A DNA stretch of 64,000 nt from Chryseobacterium sp. JUb7 (GCF_024806495.1 NZ_JANUFF010000006.1:1-64000), one strand, 5' to 3'. Counted from the stretch's first letter, positions 28,401 through 37,402 are shown. Notes: generated by a model not told the origin, from the letters alone. Numbers and translations are program-made.

Positions 28401-31349
28401 TAACGCCTGTACATTTTTATCTTTCGGAATATCTGTAGTATATTCTAAAATTCCGTTTTTAAACTGATGAATTTCAGAAACCGTTTTACCTGAACCATCC
28501 TGAACGAAAACATTCAGTGAAGCATCAGGAACTGAAGAATAAGCGTACAATGTAGCCTTCTCACCTCTCGAAAACTCTTTATCGGGTTCTAAAACCGTAA
28601 GGAAAGTTTTTTGATTACTTTGTAAAACATTTTTGTTCCAGACGCTGAAATTTTGAGATGTTCTGATGGTGTCTTTGCCTTCAATATTATAGAGCTCAAG
28701 CTGGTAATCCCCCGCTTCCAGTTTTCCAAGATCTAGTTTTGTTGACTGTTGAATTTTGTCAAAAATAATTTTCGATTTCCAATTTTTAATATCATCATTT
28801 TTATCATAGAAATCATGTGGAAACTTACTGATAAATTCTTCTTTAGAGAATTTCGGAAGGTCCTGAACTTCGGATTTAAAATTACTTCTGAAAATTCTGT
28901 CAGGAGTTTCCAATTTTGAAAGTTTTACATGATATGATTTTTTAAGAATCTGCTCGTTGTAATTTTTTGTTTCAACATTTACTTTTACACTTTCGTCAGA
29001 GAATGTATTTTTAATATCATCAGCCTGTATATAATGAGAAACTGAGGCAACTTTCAGCTCTGTATCAGCCGTTTGCGTCTCACCATTAATATCTGTTACA
29101 GAAGCATTAATTTCATAATTATCAACCTGAATCCCATCCAATTTTTCATCTTTTTTAAGATCCAGATGAATGACAAATTCTCCTTTTTCGTTGGTTTTTG
29201 CTTCTCCTAAAATAGAATTTTCATGATCTTCATTCTGTGGATACCATCCGAAATATCTCCAGCGGATATTATGTTTCTTAATTTCATAGGTTACCGTTGT
29301 ATTACTTAAAGCAACTCCGGAAAACATCATCGCTTTTCCTTTAAGTTCAATAGTCTGTCCGTATTTGTATTCTTCTTTTACAGGATCAAATATCACTTCA
29401 AACTTCGGCCTTTTATACTCTTCAATCCTGATATTTTTATATCCTTCATCTTCACCTGTTTTTAATGTAACTGTCCCGTTCAGTTTGCCTTTTGGAAGGA
29501 TAAAACTACCGTGATAAGAGCCAAATTCATTCGTTGTGAAATTTTGAGAAGACACTTCCTGACCATTGGTATCTGTCAATGTGATTTTTTGTTTCAATCC
29601 GGAAACTACAGATTCAGTTTCCTTATCTCTTTGGGTGTTGATTACTTTAAAATAAACGGTTTGCCCAGGTCTGTAAATTGCCCGGTCTGTAAAAATCTGA
29701 GCTTTAGATGGTATTTTTTTAGGACGGCTATATTCCGTATTTACATTGTTTCCATACACCTGCATCATCTGGAAATCGTTTGTTTTTGGCTGTCGGATCA
29801 GGAACGTTCTGTAATATTCTTTATTTGCAGTCGCCGGAAATTTGAATATTCCTTTCTCGTTTGTTTTTCCGTCTACTTTGCTTAACGTTTTATTGGCAAC
29901 GAACTCATAAAAAGTCAGATTTTCATTAATAACGGGCTTTCCATTTTCGCTATTCACCAGTTTTAATTCATTTAATAATTGATTTCGATCTGTTTTTGTC
30001 TGGTAAATAATTTTGTTTCCGGAAACCATAAAATAAAAATCCTTTTCTGCATCACTGTCTTTTTCACTGACTCCGGTAACAGAGTATTCTGCAAGATACA
30101 CTCCCGGAGGAAGAGCCTGTATTTCCAAAGAAGTCTTATGAGTACGGTAATCTTTGGGATCATCCAATTTATAGACTTCTTTTTTTACCAGTTTTTTCTT
30201 AATCTTATCAAAACTATTGGCATAAGAATTTTGGACGTACTGCAGAAATGATGTTAAATCATCTTTTACCTCATAAATATTGATAGAAAAAGACGACACA
30301 TTTTTATATTCGGCTACAAAATGAATCGGGCGGTTTCCCTGTGTCTGCTGCTCATATTTGATATTTAAAGAAGGATTAAGAATCTGACTTTCCTTATTTT
30401 TAATATTGTCAATGAACGGAGATTTTGGATATTGAGTCTTGGCCTTACTGATCAATTCAAGTGCTTCTTTTTCTTTATTTTTAGAGATCAGCTCTTCTAC
30501 AATTTCATCTATGATCCATACTTTATAGTCTCCTTCTGCTTCAGACTTTAAAAGCTCCTGAAGTTGTTCCAGCTTATTCTTGCACCGGTTAAATTCACAG
30601 TTATCCTGCAATTTTTTATCTGAAAAATATAATTTAGAATTCCCTGTATTCTGAGCAATTAATTCATCATAAACAGCATTGATTTTAATCTGATTTTGTT
30701 CAAGCTCATTTTTAGTAAAAAGATCACTGTCTGCCAGGAAAGCTATCTTTTTTGCAGAATACCAATCTTCTAAAGTCGGGAAATAAGAAATATATTCATT
30801 ATTTGAAAAAGCATCTTTGTATTTTTTTAAAGAAACCTTTTTCATCTCTGCTTTCTGCTGATCAAGGTCCTGATAGTTTTGAATCAGATAATTTTTAAAA
30901 TCTAATTTGCTCCATGTTTCTATTTCCAAAACATCCTGTGAGTTGATATTTGTACGGCCTCCAATCTCCCAGGAATGTTCGTTATAATAATCTAATAAAA
31001 AACCATTCACCAAAACATTAAAGACTAATTTATCTTCACCTTTCAGCTGTTTTTCAACCGTCTGTAATTTTTTGAAAAGTCTGCTGACAGAATCATTCCT
31101 GTCATCCTCATCAGTCATGTTCACAATACTGAATTCTGCTTTTAAAGACTGGATAAGCTGTAAAATATTATTGTCTTTCATCGCTTGTTTTTGTATGTCT
31201 GAAATTATGGGAAGATTAGATTTATAAGTACCTTTCTGATAATTTACGGCTACTTTTTTCCACTGTTCGTCATAGTATTTCTGAGCAAAAACAGCCGAAA
31301 AATTCAGCAGCAAAAGCAAAAGCACAAAAACCTTGTAAAATCTTTTCAT
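25431..31349 (-). CDS. Alpha-2-macroglobulin family (MG2 domain) protein
   Basis: The 1972-residue exported protein (signal ending FAQ23, not a lipoprotein) has about 500 residues of helical and strand sequence, an MG2 domain with FTDRAIYRPGQTVYF (near 555), more MG-like domains, a Pro-rich linker around 1,160-1,215, the A2M domain (ALTKWKLMFLAHTKDAR, near 1,230) and a toroid domain (DGGFSWYQG, near 1,530). No thioester Cys-x-Glu-Gln motif is seen in the toroid region, so it should trap proteases without covalent coupling. It is longer than E. coli YfhM. Ecotin follows, suggesting a joint defence against host or predator proteases. Confidence 0.93.
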   Translation of the reverse strand: MKRFYKVFVLLLLLLNFSAVFAQKYYDEQWKKVAVNYQKGTYKSNLPIISDIQKQAMKDNNILQLIQSLKAEFSIVNMTDEDDRNDSVSRLFKKLQTVEKQLKGEDKLVFNVLVNGFLLDYYNEHSWEIGGRTNINSQDVLEIETWSKLDFKNYLIQNYQDLDQQKAEMKKVSLKKYKDAFSNNEYISYFPTLEDWYSAKKIAFLADSDLFTKNELEQNQIKINAVYDELIAQNTGNSKLYFSDKKLQDNCEFNRCKNKLEQLQELLKSEAEGDYKVWIIDEIVEELISKNKEKEALELISKAKTQYPKSPFIDNIKNKESQILNPSLNIKYEQQTQGNRPIHFVAEYKNVSSFSINIYEVKDDLTSFLQYVQNSYANSFDKIKKKLVKKEVYKLDDPKDYRTHKTSLEIQALPPGVYLAEYSVTGVSEKDSDAEKDFYFMVSGNKIIYQTKTDRNQLLNELKLVNSENGKPVINENLTFYEFVANKTLSKVDGKTNEKGIFKFPATANKEYYRTFLIRQPKTNDFQMMQVYGNNVNTEYSRPKKIPSKAQIFTDRAIYRPGQTVYFKVINTQRDKETESVVSGLKQKITLTDTNGQEVSSQNFTTNEFGSYHGSFILPKGKLNGTVTLKTGEDEGYKNIRIEEYKRPKFEVIFDPVKEEYKYGQTIELKGKAMMFSGVALSNTTVTYEIKKHNIRWRYFGWYPQNEDHENSILGEAKTNEKGEFVIHLDLKKDEKLDGIQVDNYEINASVTDINGETQTADTELKVASVSHYIQADDIKNTFSDESVKVNVETKNYNEQILKKSYHVKLSKLETPDRIFRSNFKSEVQDLPKFSKEEFISKFPHDFYDKNDDIKNWKSKIIFDKIQQSTKLDLGKLEAGDYQLELYNIEGKDTIRTSQNFSVWNKNVLQSNQKTFLTVLEPDKEFSRGEKATLYAYSSVPDASLNVFVQDGSGKTVSEIHQFKNGILEYTTDIPKDKNVQALNIQFQLVGFNDVQTQSVNLEIKDTEEPLRIETVTFRDKLEPNSKEKWAVKVLGSNKEKISAEVLANMYDMSLDKFAVNKFNWQSLSTPVSIVTSYDIRQYLLQKYYQKRMPYWEGYYVSVPNFDWFDGGIYLMSKSLLTTTGLVNQEGVKAPAYAPPPSPVAGAKGRMMRAKAEVAIADDKIEVIQNVVPEPVKAPKIETPPPSEKDLSKIKVRENLNETAFFYPDLKTDSEGNVSFEFTSPEALTKWKLMFLAHTKDARAATLEKEVVTQKEFSVTPNYPRFLREGDELNLQSKLSNLTNKKLNGSAGLQILDAFTNEDISEKFGLNSLTAVSGYNKEQAFSLDENGNSVLTWKIKVPNNVSSIILKVVAKAGQYSDGEQQAVAVLPNRMLVTDALPVFVKEGETKTFELENLKNATSTSISNVSNTLELTTNPIWEIMFALPSLKNDQNNSADVIFNKWFADVLASEIFKANPKMKTVFEEYQNKGLLNSNLEKNQELKQLLLDETPWVLESKNEQEQMQKLALLFDVNSMKNSISQDWDDFRKLQNPDGGFSWYQGYPSSYGTSLYILKNLGKINSWLKGNVKDYQDSEEDEWVENLVKYVDNEINKYWDAKKENVWNNWTLDYLDTRNYWEKQYPLKGKGATLKALVKQKAKTAKITDFTFFGLHRIALLMNNYGLKEVSDKLMNYLKETSVDSKTQGVYWKQNLDDWGWFGSKVVNQAGALEVFNKLKPNDQKFIEDMKIWLITQKEVNSWGSSRGTSEVIFTILNSGKSWTGAESDKATVIWGGKELKPETQATGYVKSSVKSDVLDKNLATVTVTKPGPGIVQGGLFWQYYEDLDKIKSSENYISITKELYRKIKTVNGEELQKISTETPLKVGDKVTVRMILNTDRAMEFIHIKDMRAAGFEPVDVLSGYQWKNNLGYYQSTKDASTNFYIQYMPKGKYVFEYDYIANATGKFSNGITTMQNYYAPQMNTHTKGTNVQILE

Positions 31350-31363
31350 ATATATTATTTTTG
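31333..31363 (+). promoter_or_regulatory. Possible promoter directly before the UbiA-like gene
   Basis: TTG at 31,333-31,335 and TATTTTTG at 31,356-31,363 are 20 bp apart. The ATG is only 5 bases beyond the -7 element, which would make the transcript leaderless. It overlaps the divergent macroglobulin start. Treat as tentative. Confidence 0.3.
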
Positions 31364-31367
31364 ATAA

Positions 31368-32129
31368 ATGAATTTCTTAAAAATACTCAAAAAATCTGTT
31401 ATAGACAGTCAACTTTACGTATCCTTAATGGGAACTCTTTTTGCAGTATTTTTCATGGAAGAGCAAAACACATTCCGTTTGCCTTCTGTTTTATTGATTT
31501 TCATCACTTATTTCAGTGGCTATCTTTACACTAAATATCAAAAGACAAAGCATTTTTTTAAAATTTTAATTTTAAACGCTATTGCAGGTATAATCTGTGC
31601 TTTTCTGATTATTATTAATCATAACGAAATCAGGTTGGTAAAATGGTTTATCATTGTGGTTTTAGGATTGCTTTACAACAGTTTTTTCCTTGATGTTTAC
31701 ATTCGGAAAATACCTTTGCTGAAGGTATTTTACGTGGGGCTGGTATGGGCCTTGGTCAATTGCTGGCTTACCCTTCCTGAGTTCAGCTTCCCTATATTTT
31801 TAATCAGCTTTTTTTACATAACGGCTTTGGTTTTACCTTTCGATATCCGCGATATGAAAGTAGATACGGTAAAAACTTTTCCTACTATTATCGGAGTTCA
31901 GAATACAAAGTATCTGGCTTATTTCATGGTTTTTGTGAGTTGTATTTTAGCCCTATTTTATCTGAAGATCATCTATTCAACAGCATTTTTTATTTCCAGT
32001 ATCATCACATTTTTATTAATTTATTTCTCTGAAAATAAAAGAAATGACTCATATTTTTCTTTCGGAGTTGAAACCTGTTCTGCACTTCCTTTTTTATTCT
32101 TGTTAATATTGAGTATTTTTGACAAATGA
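31368..32129 (+). CDS. UbiA-like membrane protein with one Asp motif missing
   Basis: The 253-residue protein has about eight hydrophobic segments. It carries a good second UbiA aspartate motif, DIRDMKVD (residues 159-166), but the expected first motif, after YFSGYL, is YTKYQKTKHF (54-63) with no aspartates. UbiA enzymes need both motifs to bind Mg2+ and the prenyl diphosphate. It may thus have lost transferase activity or use another chemistry. Its stop overlaps the recF start by 4 bases (ATGA), so the two are co-translated. The A2M gene is divergent, 18 bases away. Confidence 0.72.
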   Translation: MNFLKILKKSVIDSQLYVSLMGTLFAVFFMEEQNTFRLPSVLLIFITYFSGYLYTKYQKTKHFFKILILNAIAGIICAFLIIINHNEIRLVKWFIIVVLGLLYNSFFLDVYIRKIPLLKVFYVGLVWALVNCWLTLPEFSFPIFLISFFYITALVLPFDIRDMKVDTVKTFPTIIGVQNTKYLAYFMVFVSCILALFYLKIIYSTAFFISSIITFLLIYFSENKRNDSYFSFGVETCSALPFLFLLILSIFDK

Positions 32130-33229
32130 TTATTAAGAAACTTTCTTTGCTCAATTTCAAGAATCATCCTGAGAAAAAATTCGACTTTTCGCCACAGATC
32201 AACTGCTTTGTAGGAAACAATGGTGCAGGAAAAACCAATATTCTGGATGCCCTGCATTATCTTTCGGTTGGAAAGAGCTTTTTAGGAAACACCGATCTTA
32301 ATAATATCAGGAGTGAAGAAGATTTTTTTGCCATCGAAGCTGAAGTTGAAAACGAAGACGGGGAGGATATTATCAAAATTCTCCAGCCCAAAGAAGCCAA
32401 AAAAGTCATTAAAAAAAATGATAAAAGCTACAATAGAATGGCAGATCACATCGGATATTTACCCAGTGTAATGATTTCGCCCTATGATTCAAATCTGATT
32501 TCAGATTCTGGGGAAAGCAGGAGAAAGTTTCTGGATTCGATGATTTCACAGACCAATTCTGAGTATCTTTTTGATTTGATTCAGTATCAGAAAATCGTTC
32601 AGCAGAGAAATGCTTTATTGAAATATTTCGCTAAAAACAGAACCTGGGACAAAGATTCATTAGAAATTTATGATGATCCAATAACCAGATTCGGAACTAA
32701 AATTTTTGAAAAAAGAAAAAAATTCGTTGAACAGTTAAATCCTATTGTACAGAATTTTTACAGTATCATTTCGGGTGGAAAAGAATCTGTTTCGGTGATT
32801 TATGAATCTCATTTATTAGAAGGTTTCGACTCTGATCAGCCTGACAAAAAATTTAAAGATCTTTTAAAAGAAAGTCTTGAAAGAGACAGAATGTTAACCT
32901 ACACTTCCAAAGGAATCCATAAAGATGATCTCCTTTTTGAAATGGACCATGTTCTGATTAAAAAAATAGGCTCTCAGGGTCAACAGAAATCATTTTTAAT
33001 TTCTTTGAAACTGGCTCAGATGAGTCTTGTAAAAGAATTAACCCATAAAACACCGATTCTTTTATTGGATGACATTTTCGATAAACTGGATGATCACCGT
33101 GTTTCACAATTGATAGAGCTTGTCAATCAGGAAAATTTCGGTCAGATTTTCATTACAGATACCCATAAAGAGCGTACAGAAAGCGTTGTGAAAAAGATTA
33201 ATGAAGAAAGTATAATTTTTGAAATTTAG
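32126..33229 (+). CDS. recF: DNA replication/repair protein RecF
   Basis: The 367-residue protein begins with MIIKKLSLLNFKNH and the P-loop GNNGAGKT (residues 30-37), then has the ABC signature GSQGQQKSF (about 289-297) and Walker B LLLDDIFDKLDDHR (about 312-325). RecF loads RecA at gaps with RecO and RecR. Length is standard. It overlaps the upstream UbiA-like gene by 4 bases and is followed by the DUF721 gene after 1 base, a common Flavobacteria order. Confidence 0.97.
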   Translation: MIIKKLSLLNFKNHPEKKFDFSPQINCFVGNNGAGKTNILDALHYLSVGKSFLGNTDLNNIRSEEDFFAIEAEVENEDGEDIIKILQPKEAKKVIKKNDKSYNRMADHIGYLPSVMISPYDSNLISDSGESRRKFLDSMISQTNSEYLFDLIQYQKIVQQRNALLKYFAKNRTWDKDSLEIYDDPITRFGTKIFEKRKKFVEQLNPIVQNFYSIISGGKESVSVIYESHLLEGFDSDQPDKKFKDLLKESLERDRMLTYTSKGIHKDDLLFEMDHVLIKKIGSQGQQKSFLISLKLAQMSLVKELTHKTPILLLDDIFDKLDDHRVSQLIELVNQENFGQIFITDTHKERTESVVKKINEESIIFEI

Positions 33230-33230
33230 A

Positions 33231-33527
33231 ATGAAAAGGCAAAAAAAACGCGAATATCAATCCTCAGAACTTGTAAAATCTTTTGCAAGAATTCATGGTT
33301 TTGAAGATAAACTCATCGCTTTTGAGATTAAAGACTTTCTGGAAGACTACCTTGACGAAAGTCTTTTCAATGAAATTACAGGTGTGGATTTAAAAGAAAA
33401 AATCATCATCATTAAAATCAGTTCTCCACTTTTAAAAAATGATTTTAAAATGCGCAAGAGCTTTTATCTTAAAAAATTCCAGGATAAGTTCGGAGAGGAA
33501 AAATTCAGTGATCTTTACATTGTATAA
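33231..33527 (+). CDS. DUF721 (DciA-like) protein
   Basis: I start this at the ATG (33,231) 1 base after the recF stop, giving about 98 residues; a TTG four codons upstream is in frame but less likely. The fold pattern SSELVKSFARIHGFEDKL followed by the two strands of LKEKIIIIKISSPLLKNDFKMRKSF matches DUF721. Related DciA proteins load the replicative helicase. It forms the last gene of the UbiA-like/recF unit. Confidence 0.87.
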   Translation: MKRQKKREYQSSELVKSFARIHGFEDKLIAFEIKDFLEDYLDESLFNEITGVDLKEKIIIIKISSPLLKNDFKMRKSFYLKKFQDKFGEEKFSDLYIV

Positions 33528-33620
33528 GTTTAATGAAACCAGGAAGTTTGAAGCTGGAATAAGGAAGTTTTTGAAATACAAATCAGAGAGATCATACAAT
33601 TTTTACTTCATCACTCAACT

Positions 33621-35651
33621 TTAATGATCTTCGGGTTTTGTAGGAATTCTACTGTTCATCAAATCATCTGCTTTTTTATCTAATCCTGAACTTAATGGAA
33701 TAAAGAACTTTAGCGGATGTTTGAAAAAGTATTTGAAAATTTCCTTATAAATTTCACTTACCTGCCCAAAATTCATCTTTCTGGATCTGAATGCCAAAAA
33801 CATAGACAAACTGAAGCTTACTAAAAAGTTGAAAAATCCAATCAGAAAAACCGTTACAAAAGAAATCCAGAAAGTATAGGAATCGACCGTAAAGTCTTTT
33901 CCGTAAAGTCCCAGTGCAAAATTTCCGGCTGCAAAGGTGATATGTCGAATATCCAGATCCAAACCGAAGAACAGTCCCACAGGTGCCGTTGCGCCAAGGA
34001 AAACTCCAAACCAAAAATTAGAAACAATTCCCGGCCAGTTTTTAGCATAATATTTAGACAATCCTTTTGCGAATTTTTTACCTAAAAATTTTCTGATTGA
34101 AAGGTTTTTTGCAATCCTTTCCGGAATTTGATAAAATACAGAATTATTTCCAATATTTCCTGAGATGATGCCTGAAATAAAAAGATAAAAACCAGCAATA
34201 CTCGCATGAAGAATCGCTTTAGACTTAAATGGATCTAAGTCTTTTAAGAGCTTATCTGACCTGTCTACGGCTAAATTTTGCGAGAAAAAAACATCCAATC
34301 CGTAAATAATCGCCAAGGCAATCGGAAAAGATAACAATACGTTCCCGACAAAAGCTATAAACTGACTTCTAAACAGCTTTGAGACCAAATGAGCAAATTC
34401 TATATTATTTCTTTTTCCGTTGCTTTCTTCAGACAAGACCTTTGTCATTGTCGCCGCCGTCATAGCCGGTTGCTTCGTTGCCAATGTAAATCCCATCAGG
34501 TAGATCATTACAAATCCCATGGCATAATTCATGGAATATAAAAAAGCATGAAAAAAATCACTGCCGGGAGCATACCCATACAGCATTTTCAAAGCACACA
34601 AAGCTCCTACGATAATCCCACCACCACTGGCTTTATAGAACATCGTCATATATTCTTTACGGGTAGATGTGATATAATGCGCGCCGGTTTCAGCGGTATG
34701 ATTGGTGATCAGATGAGAAATTAATCTGGTACTGTCATTAATTAATTCCGCAATATTGTTTTTATGAGACTTATAGCTCAAGATATTAAAAACCAGCTGT
34801 TTGGATTTAATCAAAATATCTTCTTCACCGTCAATAACCAGCAATTGTACAATTTCATAAATCCTTTGAGTCTGTTGGCGGATTTTCAGGAGAGACTGAT
34901 TAATTTTCCCTGAAATGCCATACTTGGAAGAATTTTTAAAGGCTATACTTACAAACTCCTGACATTGCTCAACATAAATTTTGATCTGTTTATATCGGCT
35001 GTCTTTAGAATTCAGCAAAAGTCCCGGATTATTTTCAAATTCTTCTGCGAGCCCTTCCAGTTCGTTTTGCAATGCTAAAAAGGGATTGTCAAAATTTCTG
35101 TATTCCGGAGCCATTCTTACTACGTCAACCTCCATGGCCATTCCTGTCACACGCCAGGAAAGAATGTTCATTGAAAAGATGAGCTCTTTTTTGACCGTTG
35201 CTTTTTTAATAAAATCAGCAGCATCAATCATTCTTAAAAACTCACCGATTTCATTTTCCGGAAGATTATGGAAATATTCAAGATCTTTTTTGGGTCTGAG
35301 ACTGATATTATCAATTAAGTACCATACCGTTTTTTCATTTTCCACAGGAGGCAGAATCTTATTGAGGACTCTTTTTTTAAACTCGGGAAAAAAAGCATTT
35401 TCAGAAAGAATATTAGCCTCTGTTAAAGACAAATTAAACGGTCTTCCCGCAAAAATATGGTGAATGTAATATTTAAAGTTTTCTGTAAAAGAAGGATTAC
35501 TCCTAAAAAAATTAAGCACATCCGTAAAATCAGCTCTTTTTACGCTTTCCAGAAACTCGGCAAGAGGTTCCAGAGAGAGGGTTTCATTCTTAAAAGAGAA
35601 ATATTTTTTAAGAACAGATTGAAAGTTTGCGCCGGAATTTAAGAATTTCAT
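33621..35651 (-). CDS. Gcr-type protein (PF10136), predicted inner-membrane protein
   Basis: The 676-residue protein matches the family called site-specific recombinase Gcr, but its sequence is not recombinase-like. Residues 1-330 are helical and soluble. Residues about 340-650 hold at least six hydrophobic segments (KASGGGIIVGALCALKM, GFVMIYLMGFTLA, IAFVGNVLLSFPIALAII, FWISFVTVFLIGFFNFLVSF). The family-specific stretch TNHTAETGAHYITSTRKEY is present near residue 315. The name is historical; I regard it as a membrane protein of unknown role. It runs opposite to recF-DUF721 and ends 93 bases from it. Confidence 0.8.
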   Translation of the reverse strand: MKFLNSGANFQSVLKKYFSFKNETLSLEPLAEFLESVKRADFTDVLNFFRSNPSFTENFKYYIHHIFAGRPFNLSLTEANILSENAFFPEFKKRVLNKILPPVENEKTVWYLIDNISLRPKKDLEYFHNLPENEIGEFLRMIDAADFIKKATVKKELIFSMNILSWRVTGMAMEVDVVRMAPEYRNFDNPFLALQNELEGLAEEFENNPGLLLNSKDSRYKQIKIYVEQCQEFVSIAFKNSSKYGISGKINQSLLKIRQQTQRIYEIVQLLVIDGEEDILIKSKQLVFNILSYKSHKNNIAELINDSTRLISHLITNHTAETGAHYITSTRKEYMTMFYKASGGGIIVGALCALKMLYGYAPGSDFFHAFLYSMNYAMGFVMIYLMGFTLATKQPAMTAATMTKVLSEESNGKRNNIEFAHLVSKLFRSQFIAFVGNVLLSFPIALAIIYGLDVFFSQNLAVDRSDKLLKDLDPFKSKAILHASIAGFYLFISGIISGNIGNNSVFYQIPERIAKNLSIRKFLGKKFAKGLSKYYAKNWPGIVSNFWFGVFLGATAPVGLFFGLDLDIRHITFAAGNFALGLYGKDFTVDSYTFWISFVTVFLIGFFNFLVSFSLSMFLAFRSRKMNFGQVSEIYKEIFKYFFKHPLKFFIPLSSGLDKKADDLMNSRIPTKPEDH

Positions 35652-35664
35652 TAGTACAAAGATA

Positions 35665-36309
35665 CTATTTCAAACTTACATTCCTCATTTGTCTCATGAT
35701 CCAGTTATGTTTTTTCGTTAAATAAGGTGACGGATTTTTAGGATCATATTTTTTAGGGTTTGGAAGAATGGCAGCGATCCAGGCTGCTTCGGAAGCCGTA
35801 AGATCTTTAGATGATTTTCCAAAATAATACTGCGAAGCTGCTTCAATTCCAAAAACGCCCTGCCCCATTTCTATGGAATTCAGATATCTTTCAAGGATGA
35901 TATCTTTACTCCATACCTTTTCAATAATGAAAGTATAAACAGCTTCCAATCCTTTTCTGAACCAGCTTCTTCCCTGCCAAAGAAAAATATTTTTTGCTGT
36001 TTGCTGAGAAATTGTACTTCCGCCTCTTATTTTTTTCCCCTTTTCATTATGCTTCATTGCTTTTTCAATCGCCGTATAATCGAAACCGTCATGAACAAAG
36101 AATTTCTGGTCTTCAGAGGCAATCACTGCTTTTTTTACCTTATCACCCATTTCGTCATAGGAAATATAGTCTCTCTGCAGCCTTCCGTACTCAAAAAGAC
36201 CTCCAATCTGAGTAATGGTAATGGGAGGATTAAAAAATCTTCCCCAAATGATGAATACTACATTCAGAATGAGAATGATAAAAATAAGTTGTTTAATTTT
36301 CTTCCACAT
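35665..36309 (-). CDS. mtgA: Monofunctional biosynthetic peptidoglycan transglycosylase
   Basis: The 214-residue protein has an N-terminal membrane anchor (residues 8-25) and a GT51 domain: IASEDQKFFVHDGFD with catalytic Glu66, KIRGGSTISQQTAKN, EVWSKDIILERYLN-like and SIEMGQGVFGIEAASQYYFGKS. Such enzymes polymerise lipid II into glycan strands in the periplasm without a transpeptidase domain, and the length fits. It lies 13 bases upstream of the Gcr-type gene on the same strand, likely co-transcribed. Confidence 0.94.
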   Translation of the reverse strand: MWKKIKQLIFIILILNVVFIIWGRFFNPPITITQIGGLFEYGRLQRDYISYDEMGDKVKKAVIASEDQKFFVHDGFDYTAIEKAMKHNEKGKKIRGGSTISQQTAKNIFLWQGRSWFRKGLEAVYTFIIEKVWSKDIILERYLNSIEMGQGVFGIEAASQYYFGKSSKDLTASEAAWIAAILPNPKKYDPKNPSPYLTKKHNWIMRQMRNVSLK

Positions 36310-36354
36310 ATTATTTTCTAAAAAGGAATTACAAAAATAAGCAAATACTCGGAT

Positions 36355-37401
36355 TTATTTTAATTCCTTCATATAAGTCAGCTGATAATCTGGTAAAAGC
36401 TCAGGATGAAGGATTTTTATATAATCTTTAAGCACAAGATCTGCTCTTACAATGCCACTTTCAAAAAAATCATTCGCTTTCTGTCTTTCTTTTCCTGAGA
36501 TTCCATAAATTTTTCCGGTGTTAAAAACATCCAGCTTTGCATAAAAAGGATTGATGTTCAACATATCTTTTTTAGATACATGGTTTCCGGCATTGACCCA
36601 ATATTGTACACCTTTAGATTTAGCAAAAACCTCTTCAAAGCTCATTGTTACAGCCTTTTCTTCGGTATTATCTTTTAGAATATAATGAGCATTAGCATCA
36701 GAGATGAAATTGGCAACAGACGTTTTACCACCCGGAAGATACCATACATCCCCATACATTTCATTGGCTAATACCACAGGTTTTTCTTTTCCCTGTAAAG
36801 CCAATTTTTTTAAATTACTGTAGTTTTTTTCAATCTCTTCATATTTTGCGGATGCTTCCGTATCTTTTCCGAAAAGCTTTCCGAAAAGCTTAATATAAGC
36901 TGTCTTTTCCATGGGTTTCTGTTCCATGTATTCATCTAAAAACACAACCTGAATTCCATTGTTTTTCAACAACTGATAGGTATTATCAAAACTGGCAATA
37001 TAGTTTGTAAAAATAGCATCCGGTTTTAAAGATATAATTTTCTCAACATCGTATTTCTGCTCATTCCCGACATTCTGTATAGTCCCGGCCTTAACCAAGC
37101 TCTGAATTTTATCCGAATAAATATATTCCGGACTTGAAACCCCCACCACTAAATTTTCGGCTCCCAATTCTGAAATATACCCCGCCATACTTGCGTTTAA
37201 CAAAATAATTTTCTTAAAAGGAATTTGATTTGACTTAAAATTATAACTAAAATTTCCTGATTTTATCTCTAAAACATTATTCTGATCTTTATAATGTACC
37301 AGATTTGATATAGAAATAGAGTTTTCAGGTGAATTTTTTGACTCTCTTTTACAGGAGATTACGCTCAAAAACGCGATTAACAGTAAAAATTTTGGTTTCA
37401 T
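36355..37401 (-). CDS. TroA/BtuF-type ABC substrate-binding lipoprotein
   Basis: The 348-residue lipoprotein (signal ending ISC, Cys17) has the TroA-fold pattern of metal-chelate-binding proteins: ILLNASMAGYISELGAENLVVGVSS, YDVEKIISLKPDAIFTN, IQVVFLDEYMEQ and GDVWYLPGGKTSVANFISDANAHYIL. These bind Fe-siderophores, haem or cobalamin for an ABC importer, but no permease or ATPase gene is beside it. The substrate is open. It runs divergently from the tRNA-Arg gene, with the promoter of the tRNA in the gap. Confidence 0.87.
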   Translation of the reverse strand: MKPKFLLLIAFLSVISCKRESKNSPENSISISNLVHYKDQNNVLEIKSGNFSYNFKSNQIPFKKIILLNASMAGYISELGAENLVVGVSSPEYIYSDKIQSLVKAGTIQNVGNEQKYDVEKIISLKPDAIFTNYIASFDNTYQLLKNNGIQVVFLDEYMEQKPMEKTAYIKLFGKLFGKDTEASAKYEEIEKNYSNLKKLALQGKEKPVVLANEMYGDVWYLPGGKTSVANFISDANAHYILKDNTEEKAVTMSFEEVFAKSKGVQYWVNAGNHVSKKDMLNINPFYAKLDVFNTGKIYGISGKERQKANDFFESGIVRADLVLKDYIKILHPELLPDYQLTYMKELK

Positions 37402-37402
37402 C

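Noticed and set aside
30530..30620. Cys-x-x-x-Leu-Glu-Gln-like stretch in the macroglobulin N-terminal part as a thioester
   Set aside because: It is around residue 255, far from the toroid domain, and lacks the Gly-Cys-x-Glu-Gln context of real thioesters.
33439..33624. 61-codon frame overlapping the DUF721 gene
   Set aside because: It lies in a different frame of a good gene and lacks motifs.
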